Shown here: in pieces, positions 34,421-44,061 of the stretch
Layout: every line of letters begins with the position of its first letter
How positions within the stretch are numbered: position 1 is the first letter of the stretch
NCBI GenBank assembly: GCA_020974905.1
Contig: CP087563.1
Location: 682,001-746,000, forward strand
From: Planctomycetes bacterium syqfu
GTDB taxonomy: Bacteria; Planctomycetota; Phycisphaerae; Phycisphaerales; Phycisphaeraceae
Direction of reading: 5' to 3'
DNA: 64,000 nucleotides
Translations under genes and position numbers: made by a program
Notes under the pieces: model-generated
Seen by the model: the letters and a program-made list of their open reading frames with translations, nothing else
Told to the model about the DNA's origin: nothing
Databases searched by the model: none

Positions 34421-35254
34421 ATGAGTTTATCCATCGAATCCACCGTCACATTACACAACGGCATCAAGATGCCCATGCTCGGGTTTGGGACATTCAAATG
34501 CCCCAATGAGTCGGAGACGATTGATGTGATCCAGTGTGCCATCGATGCTGGCTATCGTCATATCGACACCGCGATGGTCTACGATAACGAAGAGATCGTT
34601 GGCAAGGCGGTTCGTGAATGTGGTGTTGCGCGTGAGGACATTTTCCTGACCACCAAATGCTGGAACACCGATTTGCGAGAAGGCCCTGATGCTGTCCTCA
34701 AAGCGTTCGATGCTTCGCTTGATCGTCTGGGTTTGGACTACGTTGATTTGTATCTGGTCCATTGGCCGACGGGTGATTTTGTCAGCTACTGGAAGTCGTT
34801 TGAGAAGATTTACGAATCCGGTCGTGCCAAGGCGATTGGCGTGAGTAACTTTCTGATTTCACATCTGGACAAACTGATCCCAACCTGCAATATCAAACCG
34901 ATGGTGGATCAGGTGGAATGCCACCCGCAGCATTCGGACCCGCCATTGCGTGAATACTGTAAGAAAAACCAGATTGCGTTTGAAGCCTGGTCACCCTTGG
35001 CGCAGGGCAAATTCAAGGAGATCGATTTGATCATGGACCTGGCTGCCAAGTATGGCAAGACCGGCGCCCAGATGATTCTGCGTTGGAACCTGCAATCTGA
35101 AATCGTGACGATTCCCAAATCCATGACGCCCAGTCGGATCAGGGAAAACGCGGACATCTTTGATTTTGAAATCTCTCCTGAAGACATGGACGCAATCACC
35201 GCCTTGGACGGCACACGACGTGTCGGCCCGCATCCGGATGAGATTACGTTTTGA
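34421..35254 (+). CDS. Aldo/keto reductase
   Basis: A 277-residue NAD(P)H-dependent reductase of usual length for the AKR3/AKR5-like group. The catalytic tetrad is visible as Asp49 (HIDTAMVY), Tyr54, Lys79 (TTKCW) and His114 (LVHWP). GVSNFLISHLDKL and the C-terminal IPKSMTPSRIRENADIFDFE match the NADP-binding signatures. The start at 34421 follows AAGGAG at about 9 bases. It is only distantly related to the AKR at 16909-17670. It converges on pabB 33 bp downstream. Substrate unknown. Confidence 0.92.
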   Translation: MSLSIESTVTLHNGIKMPMLGFGTFKCPNESETIDVIQCAIDAGYRHIDTAMVYDNEEIVGKAVRECGVAREDIFLTTKCWNTDLREGPDAVLKAFDASLDRLGLDYVDLYLVHWPTGDFVSYWKSFEKIYESGRAKAIGVSNFLISHLDKLIPTCNIKPMVDQVECHPQHSDPPLREYCKKNQIAFEAWSPLAQGKFKEIDLIMDLAAKYGKTGAQMILRWNLQSEIVTIPKSMTPSRIRENADIFDFEISPEDMDAITALDGTRRVGPHPDEITF

Positions 35255-35287
35255 TGTTCAAGACATCAGCGACACGCAGTGTCGCAG

Positions 35288-36568
35288 CTACTTCAATAGA
35301 TTTAATGCACGTTCAATCCCACGGGCTTTGACGCGGGTTTCGTCGTATTCATGGGATGGGACCGAGTCACTGACGATGCCACCGCCGACAGCATAGTCGA
35401 GGTTACCAGTAGTGTCGGATTGTTGCTCGATGAGCATGGTGCGGATGGCGATGTTCAGACACATGCCATGTTCTGCTGAGATATAACCAATCGCGCCGCA
35501 ATAGGGACCACGTCGGACGGGTTCGAGTTCATCAATGATTTGCATTGCGCGGACTTTGGGGGCGCCGGTGATTGAGCCGCCGGGCAGGGTCGCACGCAAG
35601 AGATCGAAGATGTCCTTGTCTTGAGCGAGTTGGCCTTGAACGGTTGCAACGCCGTGATGAACTGTCGGATGTGATTCGATCTTGCGGGGGTCGGTGACGT
35701 GGATACTCCCGAAGCTGCAGACGCGGCCGAGGTCATTCCGCATGAGGTCCACGATCATGTGCAGTTCCGCCTGATCCTTAATGCTGTGTTCCAACTCGCT
35801 GACATCGGTTGAGGCTGGGCGTGTGCCTTTGATGGGTCGCGTGATGACGTGACCATCAGGCGTAACTTGCAGGAACAACTCCGGGCTGCTGGATGCGATG
35901 GTGCGTTGATCCAGTTGTTCGAGATACGCTGCATACCATGCAGGCGACTGATTCATGAGTGAGGCAAACATCGCGCGATGTGATGCCGGGTAGACACCTT
36001 CAAAGGCAGCAGAGAATCGTTGCGCGAGATTCACCTGAAAAACATCACCCGCATGAATGTAGTCAATGCAACGTTGGACTGCCTGCTCATAATGATCTCG
36101 CGATGCAAAGACGCTTTGAGAGGATGCGACCGAAAACGTGGCATCGGAGTTGGTGGCTAAGAGCAGCGATGACCAGTCTGCTTTGCCAATGGCGTACCAC
36201 TGTTTTTCAAGTTGGTCATAAAGCAGGTAGTCCGCGCAGTAATCCCAATGCATCACCGGCCAATGACGATCATCCGCAGCTTGTGTTGGCAAGTCTTCAA
36301 TCCATCGTCCGACATCATAGCTCAGGTGACCGATCCAGATACCACGTTGATGCTGAGCGGTGATTTGGCGGAGTTGCGTGAAGGGATCGGTGACATCATT
36401 GCCGGAGAGTCGACAGGTTAGTTGGGGCAAGCCGACAATGCTCCAGCGCGCCCACTGCGCATCAGTTCGGCCGGAGTGCAGCATCAGCACGCGCTGCGAC
36501 GGATGGAGTCGGGCGAGTAGCTGCATGGGCGAAAGTTCGAGATTCAGCGGGTTGCCATGCGGTTTCAT
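35288..36568 (-). CDS. pabB: Aminodeoxychorismate synthase component I
   Basis: Makes 4-amino-4-deoxychorismate for folate synthesis. A 426-residue member of the chorismate-binding family. PIKGTRP with Lys247 is the signature that separates PabB from anthranilate synthase TrpE (PIAGT). DLMRNDLGRVC, HHGVATVQG, LRATLPGGSITGAPK and YAVGGGIVSDS are the other conserved segments. The glutamine amidotransferase subunit (PabA) and the lyase (PabC) are not in the window. The 5' end lies 66 bp from the divergent photolyase gene. Confidence 0.95.
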   Translation of the reverse strand: MKPHGNPLNLELSPMQLLARLHPSQRVLMLHSGRTDAQWARWSIVGLPQLTCRLSGNDVTDPFTQLRQITAQHQRGIWIGHLSYDVGRWIEDLPTQAADDRHWPVMHWDYCADYLLYDQLEKQWYAIGKADWSSLLLATNSDATFSVASSQSVFASRDHYEQAVQRCIDYIHAGDVFQVNLAQRFSAAFEGVYPASHRAMFASLMNQSPAWYAAYLEQLDQRTIASSSPELFLQVTPDGHVITRPIKGTRPASTDVSELEHSIKDQAELHMIVDLMRNDLGRVCSFGSIHVTDPRKIESHPTVHHGVATVQGQLAQDKDIFDLLRATLPGGSITGAPKVRAMQIIDELEPVRRGPYCGAIGYISAEHGMCLNIAIRTMLIEQQSDTTGNLDYAVGGGIVSDSVPSHEYDETRVKARGIERALNLLK

Positions 36569-36634
36569 TACGCATCATCATAGCCCCCCGTCAATCATGT
36601 TGCATCAGGCAACGTCGGCGTCTATTTTGAAGAC

Positions 36635-38053
36635 ATGAAACACACCGCCCTCGTCTGGTTTCGATCGGATTTACGTGTCTCGGACAATCCTGCATTGCAT
36701 CGTGCAGCCAAGACGGGCCTGCCGGTGATTGGCGTGTTTGCGCCGTGTATCAAGCAGTGGCAGCAGCATGATTGGGGTGCCAACAAGATCAACTATGTTC
36801 TGCGGCAGGTTGCTTGTCTTGCTGATGACCTGGAGAAACGCAACATTCCCCTGCTCAAACTCACGGCGGAGGACTTTGCTCAAGTTCCCGATGTGCTGGT
36901 GAAGCTGGTCAAGAAGCACAAAGTCTCAGCGGTGTATTTCAACGATGAACTCGAAATCAATGAGCAGGCACGTGACGAAAAGGTGCAAAAGCAACTTGAA
37001 GCGATGGACGTGGAAGTGGTCCGTTGCCATGACCAGACGGTGATTCTGCCCAACGCGATCAAGACGAAGACGGATGATTTTTACAAGGTCTACACGCCTT
37101 ACCGCAAAGCATGGGAAGCGGAGTTGGACAAGGGCGAATATCTGACGCTACTACCCAAACCGAAAAAGCAATCTGCACTCGACATCCAGTCGGAGAACTG
37201 GCAGGCCATCGTCGAGAAACACCCGACATCACAGGCGGTGATTGACCTGTGGCCAGCCGGTGAAGCAGCAGCGCACAAGCAACTGCAAGCTTTCTGCGGT
37301 GACGGGTTGCTGACTTACCAGGACCAACGCGACTTTCCGGCTATTGAAGGAACCAGTCGACTCTCCGCATCGTTGGCGTGTGGCGTACTCTCAGCAAAGC
37401 AGTGTTATGCAGCAGGACTCCAAGCCAAAGACGGTGCAAGCCCCAAGGAGCAAACGCAAATCAGCACATGGCTATCAGAACTGATCTGGCGTGAGTTTTA
37501 CCGGCATGTCCTCGTGGGCTTCCCGCGTGTCTGTCGCAACCAACCGTTTAAGACCGCAACGCGAAAGATCCCGTGGTCGGACAATGAAGAACATTTTAAA
37601 GCATGGTGCGATGGCCGAACCGGCTTTCCCATTGTTGATGCAGCGATGCGACAACTCAACGAAACCGGCTGGATGCATAACCGGCTCCGGATGATTGTTG
37701 CGATGTTTCTGACCAAGGACCTGCTGATTGATTGGCGATGGGGCGAGCGGTATTTCATGAACCAATTGGTGGATGGGGACTTTGCATCAAACAACGGCGG
37801 TTGGCAATGGGCAGCATCGACGGGGACGGATGCCGTGCCTTACTTCCGGATTTTCAACCCCACCAGTCAGAGCACACGGTTTGATGCCAGGGGGGATTTC
37901 CTGCGTCAGTACCTGCCTGAATTGGCGGAGATTGGGAGCAAGGACATTCACGATCCACCGCCGCTGGTCCGCAGTTCATGTGATTATCCGTTGCCGATCG
38001 TCGACCACGCCAAGGCACGGGACAAGACGCTTGCGACTTTTAAAAATCTGTGA
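36635..38053 (+). CDS. phrB: Deoxyribodipyrimidine photolyase (class I, cryptochrome/photolyase family)
   Basis: Light-driven repair of UV-induced pyrimidine dimers. A 472-residue protein of usual length. Residues 1-130 form the antenna-chromophore domain (ALVWFRSDLRVSDNPALHRA); the C-terminal domain holds FAD with LIWREFYRHVL, TGFPIVDAAMRQLNETGWMH, then NRLRMIVAMFLTKDL, WGERYFMNQLVDGDFASNNG and GWQWAASTGTDAVPYFRIFN. N-N-G-G-W-Q-W is typical of CPD photolyases rather than of signalling cryptochromes. Divergent from pabB. Confidence 0.95.
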   Translation: MKHTALVWFRSDLRVSDNPALHRAAKTGLPVIGVFAPCIKQWQQHDWGANKINYVLRQVACLADDLEKRNIPLLKLTAEDFAQVPDVLVKLVKKHKVSAVYFNDELEINEQARDEKVQKQLEAMDVEVVRCHDQTVILPNAIKTKTDDFYKVYTPYRKAWEAELDKGEYLTLLPKPKKQSALDIQSENWQAIVEKHPTSQAVIDLWPAGEAAAHKQLQAFCGDGLLTYQDQRDFPAIEGTSRLSASLACGVLSAKQCYAAGLQAKDGASPKEQTQISTWLSELIWREFYRHVLVGFPRVCRNQPFKTATRKIPWSDNEEHFKAWCDGRTGFPIVDAAMRQLNETGWMHNRLRMIVAMFLTKDLLIDWRWGERYFMNQLVDGDFASNNGGWQWAASTGTDAVPYFRIFNPTSQSTRFDARGDFLRQYLPELAEIGSKDIHDPPPLVRSSCDYPLPIVDHAKARDKTLATFKNL

Positions 38054-38178
38054 ATTTCTGCGTAAGTTGGCGTGCCAAAACGCAGGTGGTTTGCCTGATT
38101 CACCGACGACAAAGGTCAACTGTCGGTCGTATCGCATCGAACACGGGAAAAATTCCGTCCCCCATAACCGGACTAAAA

Positions 38179-38206
38179 TTGACGTTTATCATCATTTCAC
38201 TAGAAT
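38179..38206 (+). promoter_or_regulatory. Candidate sigma-70 promoter for ppdK
   Basis: TTGACG at 38179-38184 and TAGAAT at 38201-38206, spacing 16. This gives an untranslated leader of roughly 140 bases before the ppdK ATG. No other gene lies in the 300 bp between the photolyase gene and ppdK. Confidence 0.55.
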
Positions 38207-38353
38207 CACACTTCCATTTTGTGCTTTTTTCGTCGCACACTGGGATAGAACCAAGCAACCCCCGCCAAATGGTTGATGGATACATGGAGCGTTGCCCACG
38301 ATTGAGCAACGGGGTTGTCTGACAAAATGCCTATATTTCAAAAGGATGAATCA

Positions 38354-41083
38354 ATGGCAAAGAAGTCTTCAAAGAAGAAGTCCACGAGCAAGAAAGTCAC
38401 CAAAAAATCCGCAGCTTCCAAAGTTGCGAAGATGGTCTATTACTTCGGTAAGACCAAAACCGATGGCAAGAGCGATATGAAGCTGTTGCTTGGTGGCAAA
38501 GGCGCGAACCTGGCTGAAATGACCAGCATCGGTCTTCCCGTGCCTCCCGGTTTCACCTGCACCACCGAATGCTGCGCCCAGTACTACGTGCAAGGTCGCA
38601 AACTGCCCAAGGGTCTGATGGACCAGGTCAAGGATGCCGTGGCCACATTGGAAAAGGAAACCGGCAAGAAGTTCGGTTGCGAAGAAAATCCCCTGCTCGT
38701 TTCCGTCCGCTCCGGTGCTGCCGTCTCCATGCCCGGCATGATGGACACCGTGCTGAACCTGGGCCTCACCGACAAGGCCGTTGAAGGTCTTGCCAAGGCC
38801 ACCGGCAACGAACGTTTCGCATATGACGCCTACCGTCGTCTGCTGAACATGTACGGCGACGTGGTCATGGGCGTCGATCACCATCACTTCGAAGCTGAAT
38901 TCGACAAGGTCAAGAAGAAACAGAAGGTCAGCCTCGACACCGAAGTCGACGCAGCCGGCCTCAAGGAACTCTGCGACCTGTACAAGAAGGTCATCAAGAA
39001 GCACGCTGGCATGGCCTTCCCCGAAGATCCCATGGGGCAGCTGGAACTGGGTATCGAAGCTGTGTTCAAGAGCTGGATGACCCCCCGCGCCATTCGGTAT
39101 CGTCAGATCAACGAAATCTCCGGTCTTGAAGGCACCGCTGTCAACGTTCAGTCCATGGCCTATGGCAACATGGGTGAAGACTGCGGTACTGGCGTCGCCT
39201 TTACCCGTGACCCCTCCACTGGTACCAACAAGTTCTACGGCGAATTCCTGATTAACGCTCAGGGTGAAGACGTCGTGGCCGGTATCCGTACCCCGCAGCC
39301 CGTCTCCGAAATGGCCAAGTGGAAGACCGCTGACAACAAGACCCTCGGCAAGACCATCCACAAGCAACTGCTCGGTGTCAAGAAGACCTTGGAAAACCAC
39401 TACAAGGACATGCAGGACATCGAATTCACCATTGAAAAGGGCAAGCTGTTCATGCTCCAGACCCGTACCGGCAAGCGTACCGGTGCTGCTGCGGTCAAGA
39501 TTGCAGTGGACATGATCAAGGAAAAACTCATCGACGAGAAGACCGCCCTGGTCCGCATTCCTGCCAACGACCTGACCCAATTGCTGCTGCCCTCCTTCGA
39601 CCCCAAGGCCAAGGCCGCTGCCAAGGCACTGACCACCGGTCTTCCCGCTTCCCCGGGTGCCGCGTTTGGTAAGCTTGCCTTCACCGCTGAAGAAGCAGTC
39701 GAACGCACCCAGGCTGGCGAATCGGTCCTGCTGGTCCGTAAGGAAACCAGCCCCGAAGACGTCGACGGTATGCACCACGCAGCTGGTATTCTCACCTCCA
39801 CCGGTGGTATGACCTCGCACGCTGCTGTGGTCGCCCGCGGTTGGGGTAAGTGCTGCGTTGCCGGTGCTGGCGAAATCGTCATCAACGAAAAGGGCAAGAA
39901 CATCACCGTCGGTGGCAAGAAGTACACCGCCAAGGACGTGCTGTCGATCGACGGCTCGACCGGTGAAGTCTTCGCCGGCCAGATGGCAACCGTTGAACCC
40001 AAGCTCTCCGGTGACTTTGGCAAAGTGATGAAGCTTGCTGACAAGTACCGCACCCTCAATGTCCGCACCAATGCCGACAGCCCGGCTGACTCGGTTCGTG
40101 CGCGTGACTTCGGTGCTGAAGGTATTGGTCTCTGCCGTACCGAGCACATGTTCTTTGAAGGCGACCGCATCCTTGCCATGCGTGAAATGATTCTCGCTGA
40201 ATCCAAGGAAGCCCGTGAAAAGGCCTTGGCCAAGCTTCTGCCCTATCAGCGCAAGGACTTCGAAGGCATCTTCAAGGCCATGAAGGGTCTGCCCGTGACG
40301 GTTCGTCTGCTCGACCCGCCGCTGCACGAGTTCCTGCCGCATGATGCCAAGGGTCAGGCCGAAGTCGCCAAGGCGATCAAGGTCAAGCCTGCCAAGGTCA
40401 AGGCACGCGTTGCTGCTCTGCACGAGTTCAACCCGATGCTCGGTCACCGTGGTTGCCGCTTGAGCATCACCTATCCCGAGATTCTCGTGATGCAGGTGAC
40501 CGCGATTGTCGAAGCTGCCATCAACTGCACCAAGAAGAAGATCAAGGCCATGCCGGAAATCATGATCCCGCTGGTCGGCTCCAAAAAGGAACTGGATATT
40601 CTTGCCGACCTGGCCAAGCAGACCATTGCTGAAGTCAAGAAGGCCAAGAAGTTCACCGGCAAGCTCGACATTCTGGTTGGCACGATGATCGAAATTCCGC
40701 GTGCTGCTTTGACCGCTGACGAAATCGCTCAGACTGCTGAGTTCTTCAGCTTCGGCACCAACGACCTGACCCAGTTGACCTTCGGCTTCAGCCGTGACGA
40801 CATCAACTCCTTCCTCCCCGATTACCTCAACCAGGAAATCTTCGAGAAGGATCCGTTCCAGTCTCTGGACCAGACCGGTGTTGGCCAACTCGTCGAAGCC
40901 GGTGTCACCAAGGGCCGCAGCACCCGCAAGGGACTTAAGTGTGGCATCTGTGGTGAACACGGCGGCGATCCTGCCTCCATCGACTTCTGTCACCGCGTGG
41001 GTCTGAACTACGTCTCCTGCTCGCCGTTCCGCGTGCCCATCGCACGTCTGGCAGCAGCCCAGGCCGCCATCAAGAACAAGTAA
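38354..41083 (+). CDS. ppdK: Pyruvate, phosphate dikinase
   Basis: Interconverts pyruvate, ATP and phosphate with PEP, AMP and pyrophosphate. A 909-residue enzyme, ~35 longer than the clostridial one because of a Lys/Ser-rich N-terminal extension ([12 protein letters not shown]). Domains in order: ATP-grasp nucleotide-binding ([20 protein letters not shown]; later [13 protein letters not shown]), the phosphohistidine domain ([15 protein letters not shown] with His489), and the PEP/pyruvate TIM barrel ([35 protein letters not shown] with the catalytic Cys). AAAGGA lies 8 bases before the ATG. The codons are strongly biased to C-ending forms compared with neighbours, which suggests high expression and leaves a very long empty frame on the other strand. 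Confidence 0.97.
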   Translation: MAKKSSKKKSTSKKVTKKSAASKVAKMVYYFGKTKTDGKSDMKLLLGGKGANLAEMTSIGLPVPPGFTCTTECCAQYYVQGRKLPKGLMDQVKDAVATLEKETGKKFGCEENPLLVSVRSGAAVSMPGMMDTVLNLGLTDKAVEGLAKATGNERFAYDAYRRLLNMYGDVVMGVDHHHFEAEFDKVKKKQKVSLDTEVDAAGLKELCDLYKKVIKKHAGMAFPEDPMGQLELGIEAVFKSWMTPRAIRYRQINEISGLEGTAVNVQSMAYGNMGEDCGTGVAFTRDPSTGTNKFYGEFLINAQGEDVVAGIRTPQPVSEMAKWKTADNKTLGKTIHKQLLGVKKTLENHYKDMQDIEFTIEKGKLFMLQTRTGKRTGAAAVKIAVDMIKEKLIDEKTALVRIPANDLTQLLLPSFDPKAKAAAKALTTGLPASPGAAFGKLAFTAEEAVERTQAGESVLLVRKETSPEDVDGMHHAAGILTSTGGMTSHAAVVARGWGKCCVAGAGEIVINEKGKNITVGGKKYTAKDVLSIDGSTGEVFAGQMATVEPKLSGDFGKVMKLADKYRTLNVRTNADSPADSVRARDFGAEGIGLCRTEHMFFEGDRILAMREMILAESKEAREKALAKLLPYQRKDFEGIFKAMKGLPVTVRLLDPPLHEFLPHDAKGQAEVAKAIKVKPAKVKARVAALHEFNPMLGHRGCRLSITYPEILVMQVTAIVEAAINCTKKKIKAMPEIMIPLVGSKKELDILADLAKQTIAEVKKAKKFTGKLDILVGTMIEIPRAALTADEIAQTAEFFSFGTNDLTQLTFGFSRDDINSFLPDYLNQEIFEKDPFQSLDQTGVGQLVEAGVTKGRSTRKGLKCGICGEHGGDPASIDFCHRVGLNYVSCSPFRVPIARLAAAQAAIKNK

Positions 41084-41159
41084 CCCCCCCGGAAGTTTCC
41101 CCTGTGAATATCGGGGGTGTACCGAGGTGTCGGTTACGACACACAATTGAATATCAACG

Positions 41160-41195
41160 AACAAGCCCAGGCGTCAACCCTGGGCTTGTTTTTTA
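41160..41195 (+). terminator. Intrinsic terminator after ppdK
   Basis: Perfect 12-bp stem AACAAGCCCAGG (41160-41171) with CCTGGGCTTGTT (41179-41190) and a T run. The core CAAGCCCAGG/CCTGGGCTTG is the same as in the terminators of the next two genes. Confidence 0.9.
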
Positions 41196-41355
41196 TTCAT
41201 ACCATTCGAACCCTTTTCAATGCCCAATGAGCAAATGATATGAAATGCAATTTTTTAAAGACACTGTTGTATTTTTTTGAGCAAAGATTACCATTAGGCA
41301 ATCTTTACTGAACGATTGTTCTATCTAATTGCTTAACAAAAAACGGGAGAAAATG

Positions 41356-43764
41356 ATGCAAAAGAAATCGAGCCTATTCCATTCATTGCTTGTAACCATG
41401 ATTCTGTTGATGGCGTGGATCAATTGCTTGCCAGTGCTAGCCAATACGACCAATGATGCCAACGGCAATATGATTTTCAACACGGCTGATCCCAATCCAT
41501 ATCCGAATTACATTAATCTCAACACAAGTGGAGCAGATAAAAACATCATCTATCAAACCGGAGCGGGACATTACACCACGGCTGCCAACACAACCTGGTA
41601 CATCTACGGCGGTGGGACGACGACGATCAACCTGGAAGAAAATGCCTACATCGACAATCAGTATATCTACTCGGCCAACGGGACAATCAGTGCTTCAAGC
41701 ACCAATCTGATCATCAATAATGCAGGAACCATTTCCTGTCATGCAGCAGGGGCAACATATGGCACGATTACGGTGTATGCTGCAAACCTCGACATCAACA
41801 ACCAGGCGACCGGCGTCATCTCCGGCTACAACAACGGTGGTTATGCCGTTCATAATTTCAGTAACCTCACCAACTACGGCACCATCAATGGCTCGCTGAC
41901 GGGTAATGATTCAGATAACACGGCGACGTTTTACCCCGGTTCAACGATCAACGGCATCATTGACTTTCAGGCAGGAACGGACCTGTTGATCCTTGCTGAC
42001 ACACCCACCTCAGCCAACGGCACATTTGAAAATTACATCGGGAATCTCGAAGAACTCCGTAAGACCGGCACCAACACATGGACCTTCAACGCACAAAGCC
42101 CAGCAACCGTCATTTACACCCAGCAGTCCAACATCCTCGAAGGCACTTTTGAAAACAATGCTGATGTGCGTGGCAGTGTCAACGTTGCCAATGGTGCGAC
42201 CATCAAAGGCTCAGGCCGTTTCTACAAGTATTACAATGATGACACCATGACCATCCAGGCAGGTGGCATCGTCGCACCCGGTAACTCCGTGGGAACGCTC
42301 AGCGCAACCATGGATGTGACCTTCGACCCCAACGCTGTCCTGCAAATCGAAGTCGACGGCAGCGGCTGTGATCTCTTTGATGTCACCGGTTCTGTCACGC
42401 TGGATAACCCGACACTTCGCATCATCCCGTTGGTCACAGACGTGACTTCGAGTGAAGTAATCTTCCTGCGTAGTGACACTGCCTTGACCGGTGAGTTCGC
42501 AACGATCAATGTCGATGTGGTTGATACCGCAACGATTGATTTTCTGATTCGCTATTACGAACGCACGGCAACACTCCAAGCCAACGTCTCACAATTTGAA
42601 GAAAAAGCATTGTGGCCAAATCAGAAAAAGCTTGGTCATGAGCTGGATAATCTGCCAACCAACATGAGTGATCTGGGTACAGCCATGCGGGGGATTGTGG
42701 GCGAAGACAACCTTCGCAACGAGATGGATCGCCTTCGTCCCAACGGTGCGCCGATCCGCACTGTGTTTTCCAATGCACAGGGGTTCAGTCAGGATTCACT
42801 CCAACTGGCTCGCAGTGCTCAGCAAGGTAACACGCGCTTTGCGGCTGCACCCGGTCAATCCATGCTCAAGCAACTTAATGACGATCCGTACAGCCTGGCT
42901 CAGGACAGTGAACAAGCGACAGAACAAGCCAACATCTCTGATGGCAAGCTCCACTTCTTTGCTTCACCCTTCGGCCAGTTCGGTGACATTGATTCAAGCG
43001 ATGCACGCACCGGCTACAGCTATGATGCCTACGGCGCGATCATCGGCGTGGATTACAACTGCATCCCCAACATGTCGCTCGGACTTTCGCTGGGCTACAT
43101 CAACACCGACATCGGCCTGGACAATTCGGCTGGTGACAGCAACGTCGACACCCTGCGCTTCGGCCCCTATCTCACCTACACCAACGGCAACTGGAATGTC
43201 GATGCCTCCATCACCGGCGGCTTCCACTGGGTCGATGGCAGGCGAAACACCATCATGGGCACCGCCGAGTCCGACTACAACAGTTACGACTTCACGATCT
43301 ATGGTGCTGCCAGTTACGACATGCAACTGGACAAGGTCACACTCAGCCCGACGTTCTCGTTGACCTATGTCCATCAGATGACCGACGACTATGCCGAGTC
43401 TGGTGCGGGTACAGCCAACCTCACCGTCGAAGACATGCAGACCGACAGCCTCCAATCGTTGCTCGGTGTGCACGCAAGCATGCCGGTGATGTTGGGCAAT
43501 CTTGCACTGACGCCCGAAGCCTGGATCGGCTGGAAGTACGAATGGCTTGATCGTGATGTGGACATCAATTCTGCGTTCTCTGCCAACGTGACATCGCCCT
43601 TCACCACCACCAGCGAAGGTACATCACGCAGCCAATTCGTTGCAGGTGCTGCGGTGTTCTCACAGATCAATGAAACCACATCACTGAAACTCAACTACGA
43701 ACTGAACACCGCCAGCGACGTGACCATCCACTCCGTCTGGGCCATGATCGAACTGAACTTCTAA
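41356..43764 (+). CDS. Autotransporter (type Va), short passenger
   Basis: An 802-residue outer-membrane protein. Residues 1-29 are a signal peptide (hydrophobic core SLLVTMILLMAW, ending PVLA). Residues 30-430 are a beta-helix-like passenger with many I-N-N-x-G-x-I turns. From about residue 453 to the end lie the linker and the 12-strand beta barrel: ASPFGQFGDID, YGAIIGVDYN, AWIGWKYEW, ending WAMIELNF with the C-terminal Phe used by the BAM complex. The second of two adjacent ATGs (41353, 41356) has the better distance to GGGAG. The DNA from 42712 onward is almost the same as in the next gene. Role unknown; adhesion or surface display is likely. Confidence 0.9.
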   Translation: MQKKSSLFHSLLVTMILLMAWINCLPVLANTTNDANGNMIFNTADPNPYPNYINLNTSGADKNIIYQTGAGHYTTAANTTWYIYGGGTTTINLEENAYIDNQYIYSANGTISASSTNLIINNAGTISCHAAGATYGTITVYAANLDINNQATGVISGYNNGGYAVHNFSNLTNYGTINGSLTGNDSDNTATFYPGSTINGIIDFQAGTDLLILADTPTSANGTFENYIGNLEELRKTGTNTWTFNAQSPATVIYTQQSNILEGTFENNADVRGSVNVANGATIKGSGRFYKYYNDDTMTIQAGGIVAPGNSVGTLSATMDVTFDPNAVLQIEVDGSGCDLFDVTGSVTLDNPTLRIIPLVTDVTSSEVIFLRSDTALTGEFATINVDVVDTATIDFLIRYYERTATLQANVSQFEEKALWPNQKKLGHELDNLPTNMSDLGTAMRGIVGEDNLRNEMDRLRPNGAPIRTVFSNAQGFSQDSLQLARSAQQGNTRFAAAPGQSMLKQLNDDPYSLAQDSEQATEQANISDGKLHFFASPFGQFGDIDSSDARTGYSYDAYGAIIGVDYNCIPNMSLGLSLGYINTDIGLDNSAGDSNVDTLRFGPYLTYTNGNWNVDASITGGFHWVDGRRNTIMGTAESDYNSYDFTIYGAASYDMQLDKVTLSPTFSLTYVHQMTDDYAESGAGTANLTVEDMQTDSLQSLLGVHASMPVMLGNLALTPEAWIGWKYEWLDRDVDINSAFSANVTSPFTTTSEGTSRSQFVAGAAVFSQINETTSLKLNYELNTASDVTIHSVWAMIELNF

Positions 43765-43829
43765 AGCCAATCCACATTCAATAAACCAACCAACACGCAA
43801 GCCCAGGCATTGAATCCTGGGCTTGTTTT
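42712..43829 (+). repeat. Direct repeat copy A: autotransporter linker, barrel and terminator
   Basis: 1118 bp almost identical to 46330-47447 (constant offset 3618, no gaps seen). Differences are scattered single bases, mostly silent. It begins at CTTCGCAACGAGATGGATCG inside the linker and ends in the T run of the terminator. Confidence 0.92.
43798..43829 (+). terminator. Intrinsic terminator after autotransporter 1
   Basis: Stem CAAGCCCAGG (43798-43807) with CCTGGGCTTG (43816-43825), then TTTT. Part of the duplicated 3' segment. Confidence 0.85.
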
Positions 43830-44061
43830 CATTCAATTTAAATCTCAAGCTTATATTATTACCTTATTGTATTTTGTTATCCATTACACTATTATCTGGC
43901 TACAAACTGTACATGCGTTCAAATAAATTGCTGTTGGTTTTTGTCTCAGTTTTACACATGTAATCTGCAATTCAAGACAGGCGATCTGAAAATTAAGAAG
44001 CTGCTTGATTCGCTAAGTATCTGTTTGGTTGCGTTGTCTAAATCAATGACTATAGGAAACA

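Noticed and set aside
38369-41164. A 931-residue open frame on the minus strand opposite ppdK
   Set aside because: It is the mirror of a highly codon-biased gene. The translation has no family features, no credible ribosome site, and runs through the ppdK terminator.
42994-43473. Minus-strand frames inside the autotransporter barrel, nearly the same at 46612-47091
   Set aside because: Their repetition only reflects the duplicated DNA; they lie opposite a well-supported barrel.
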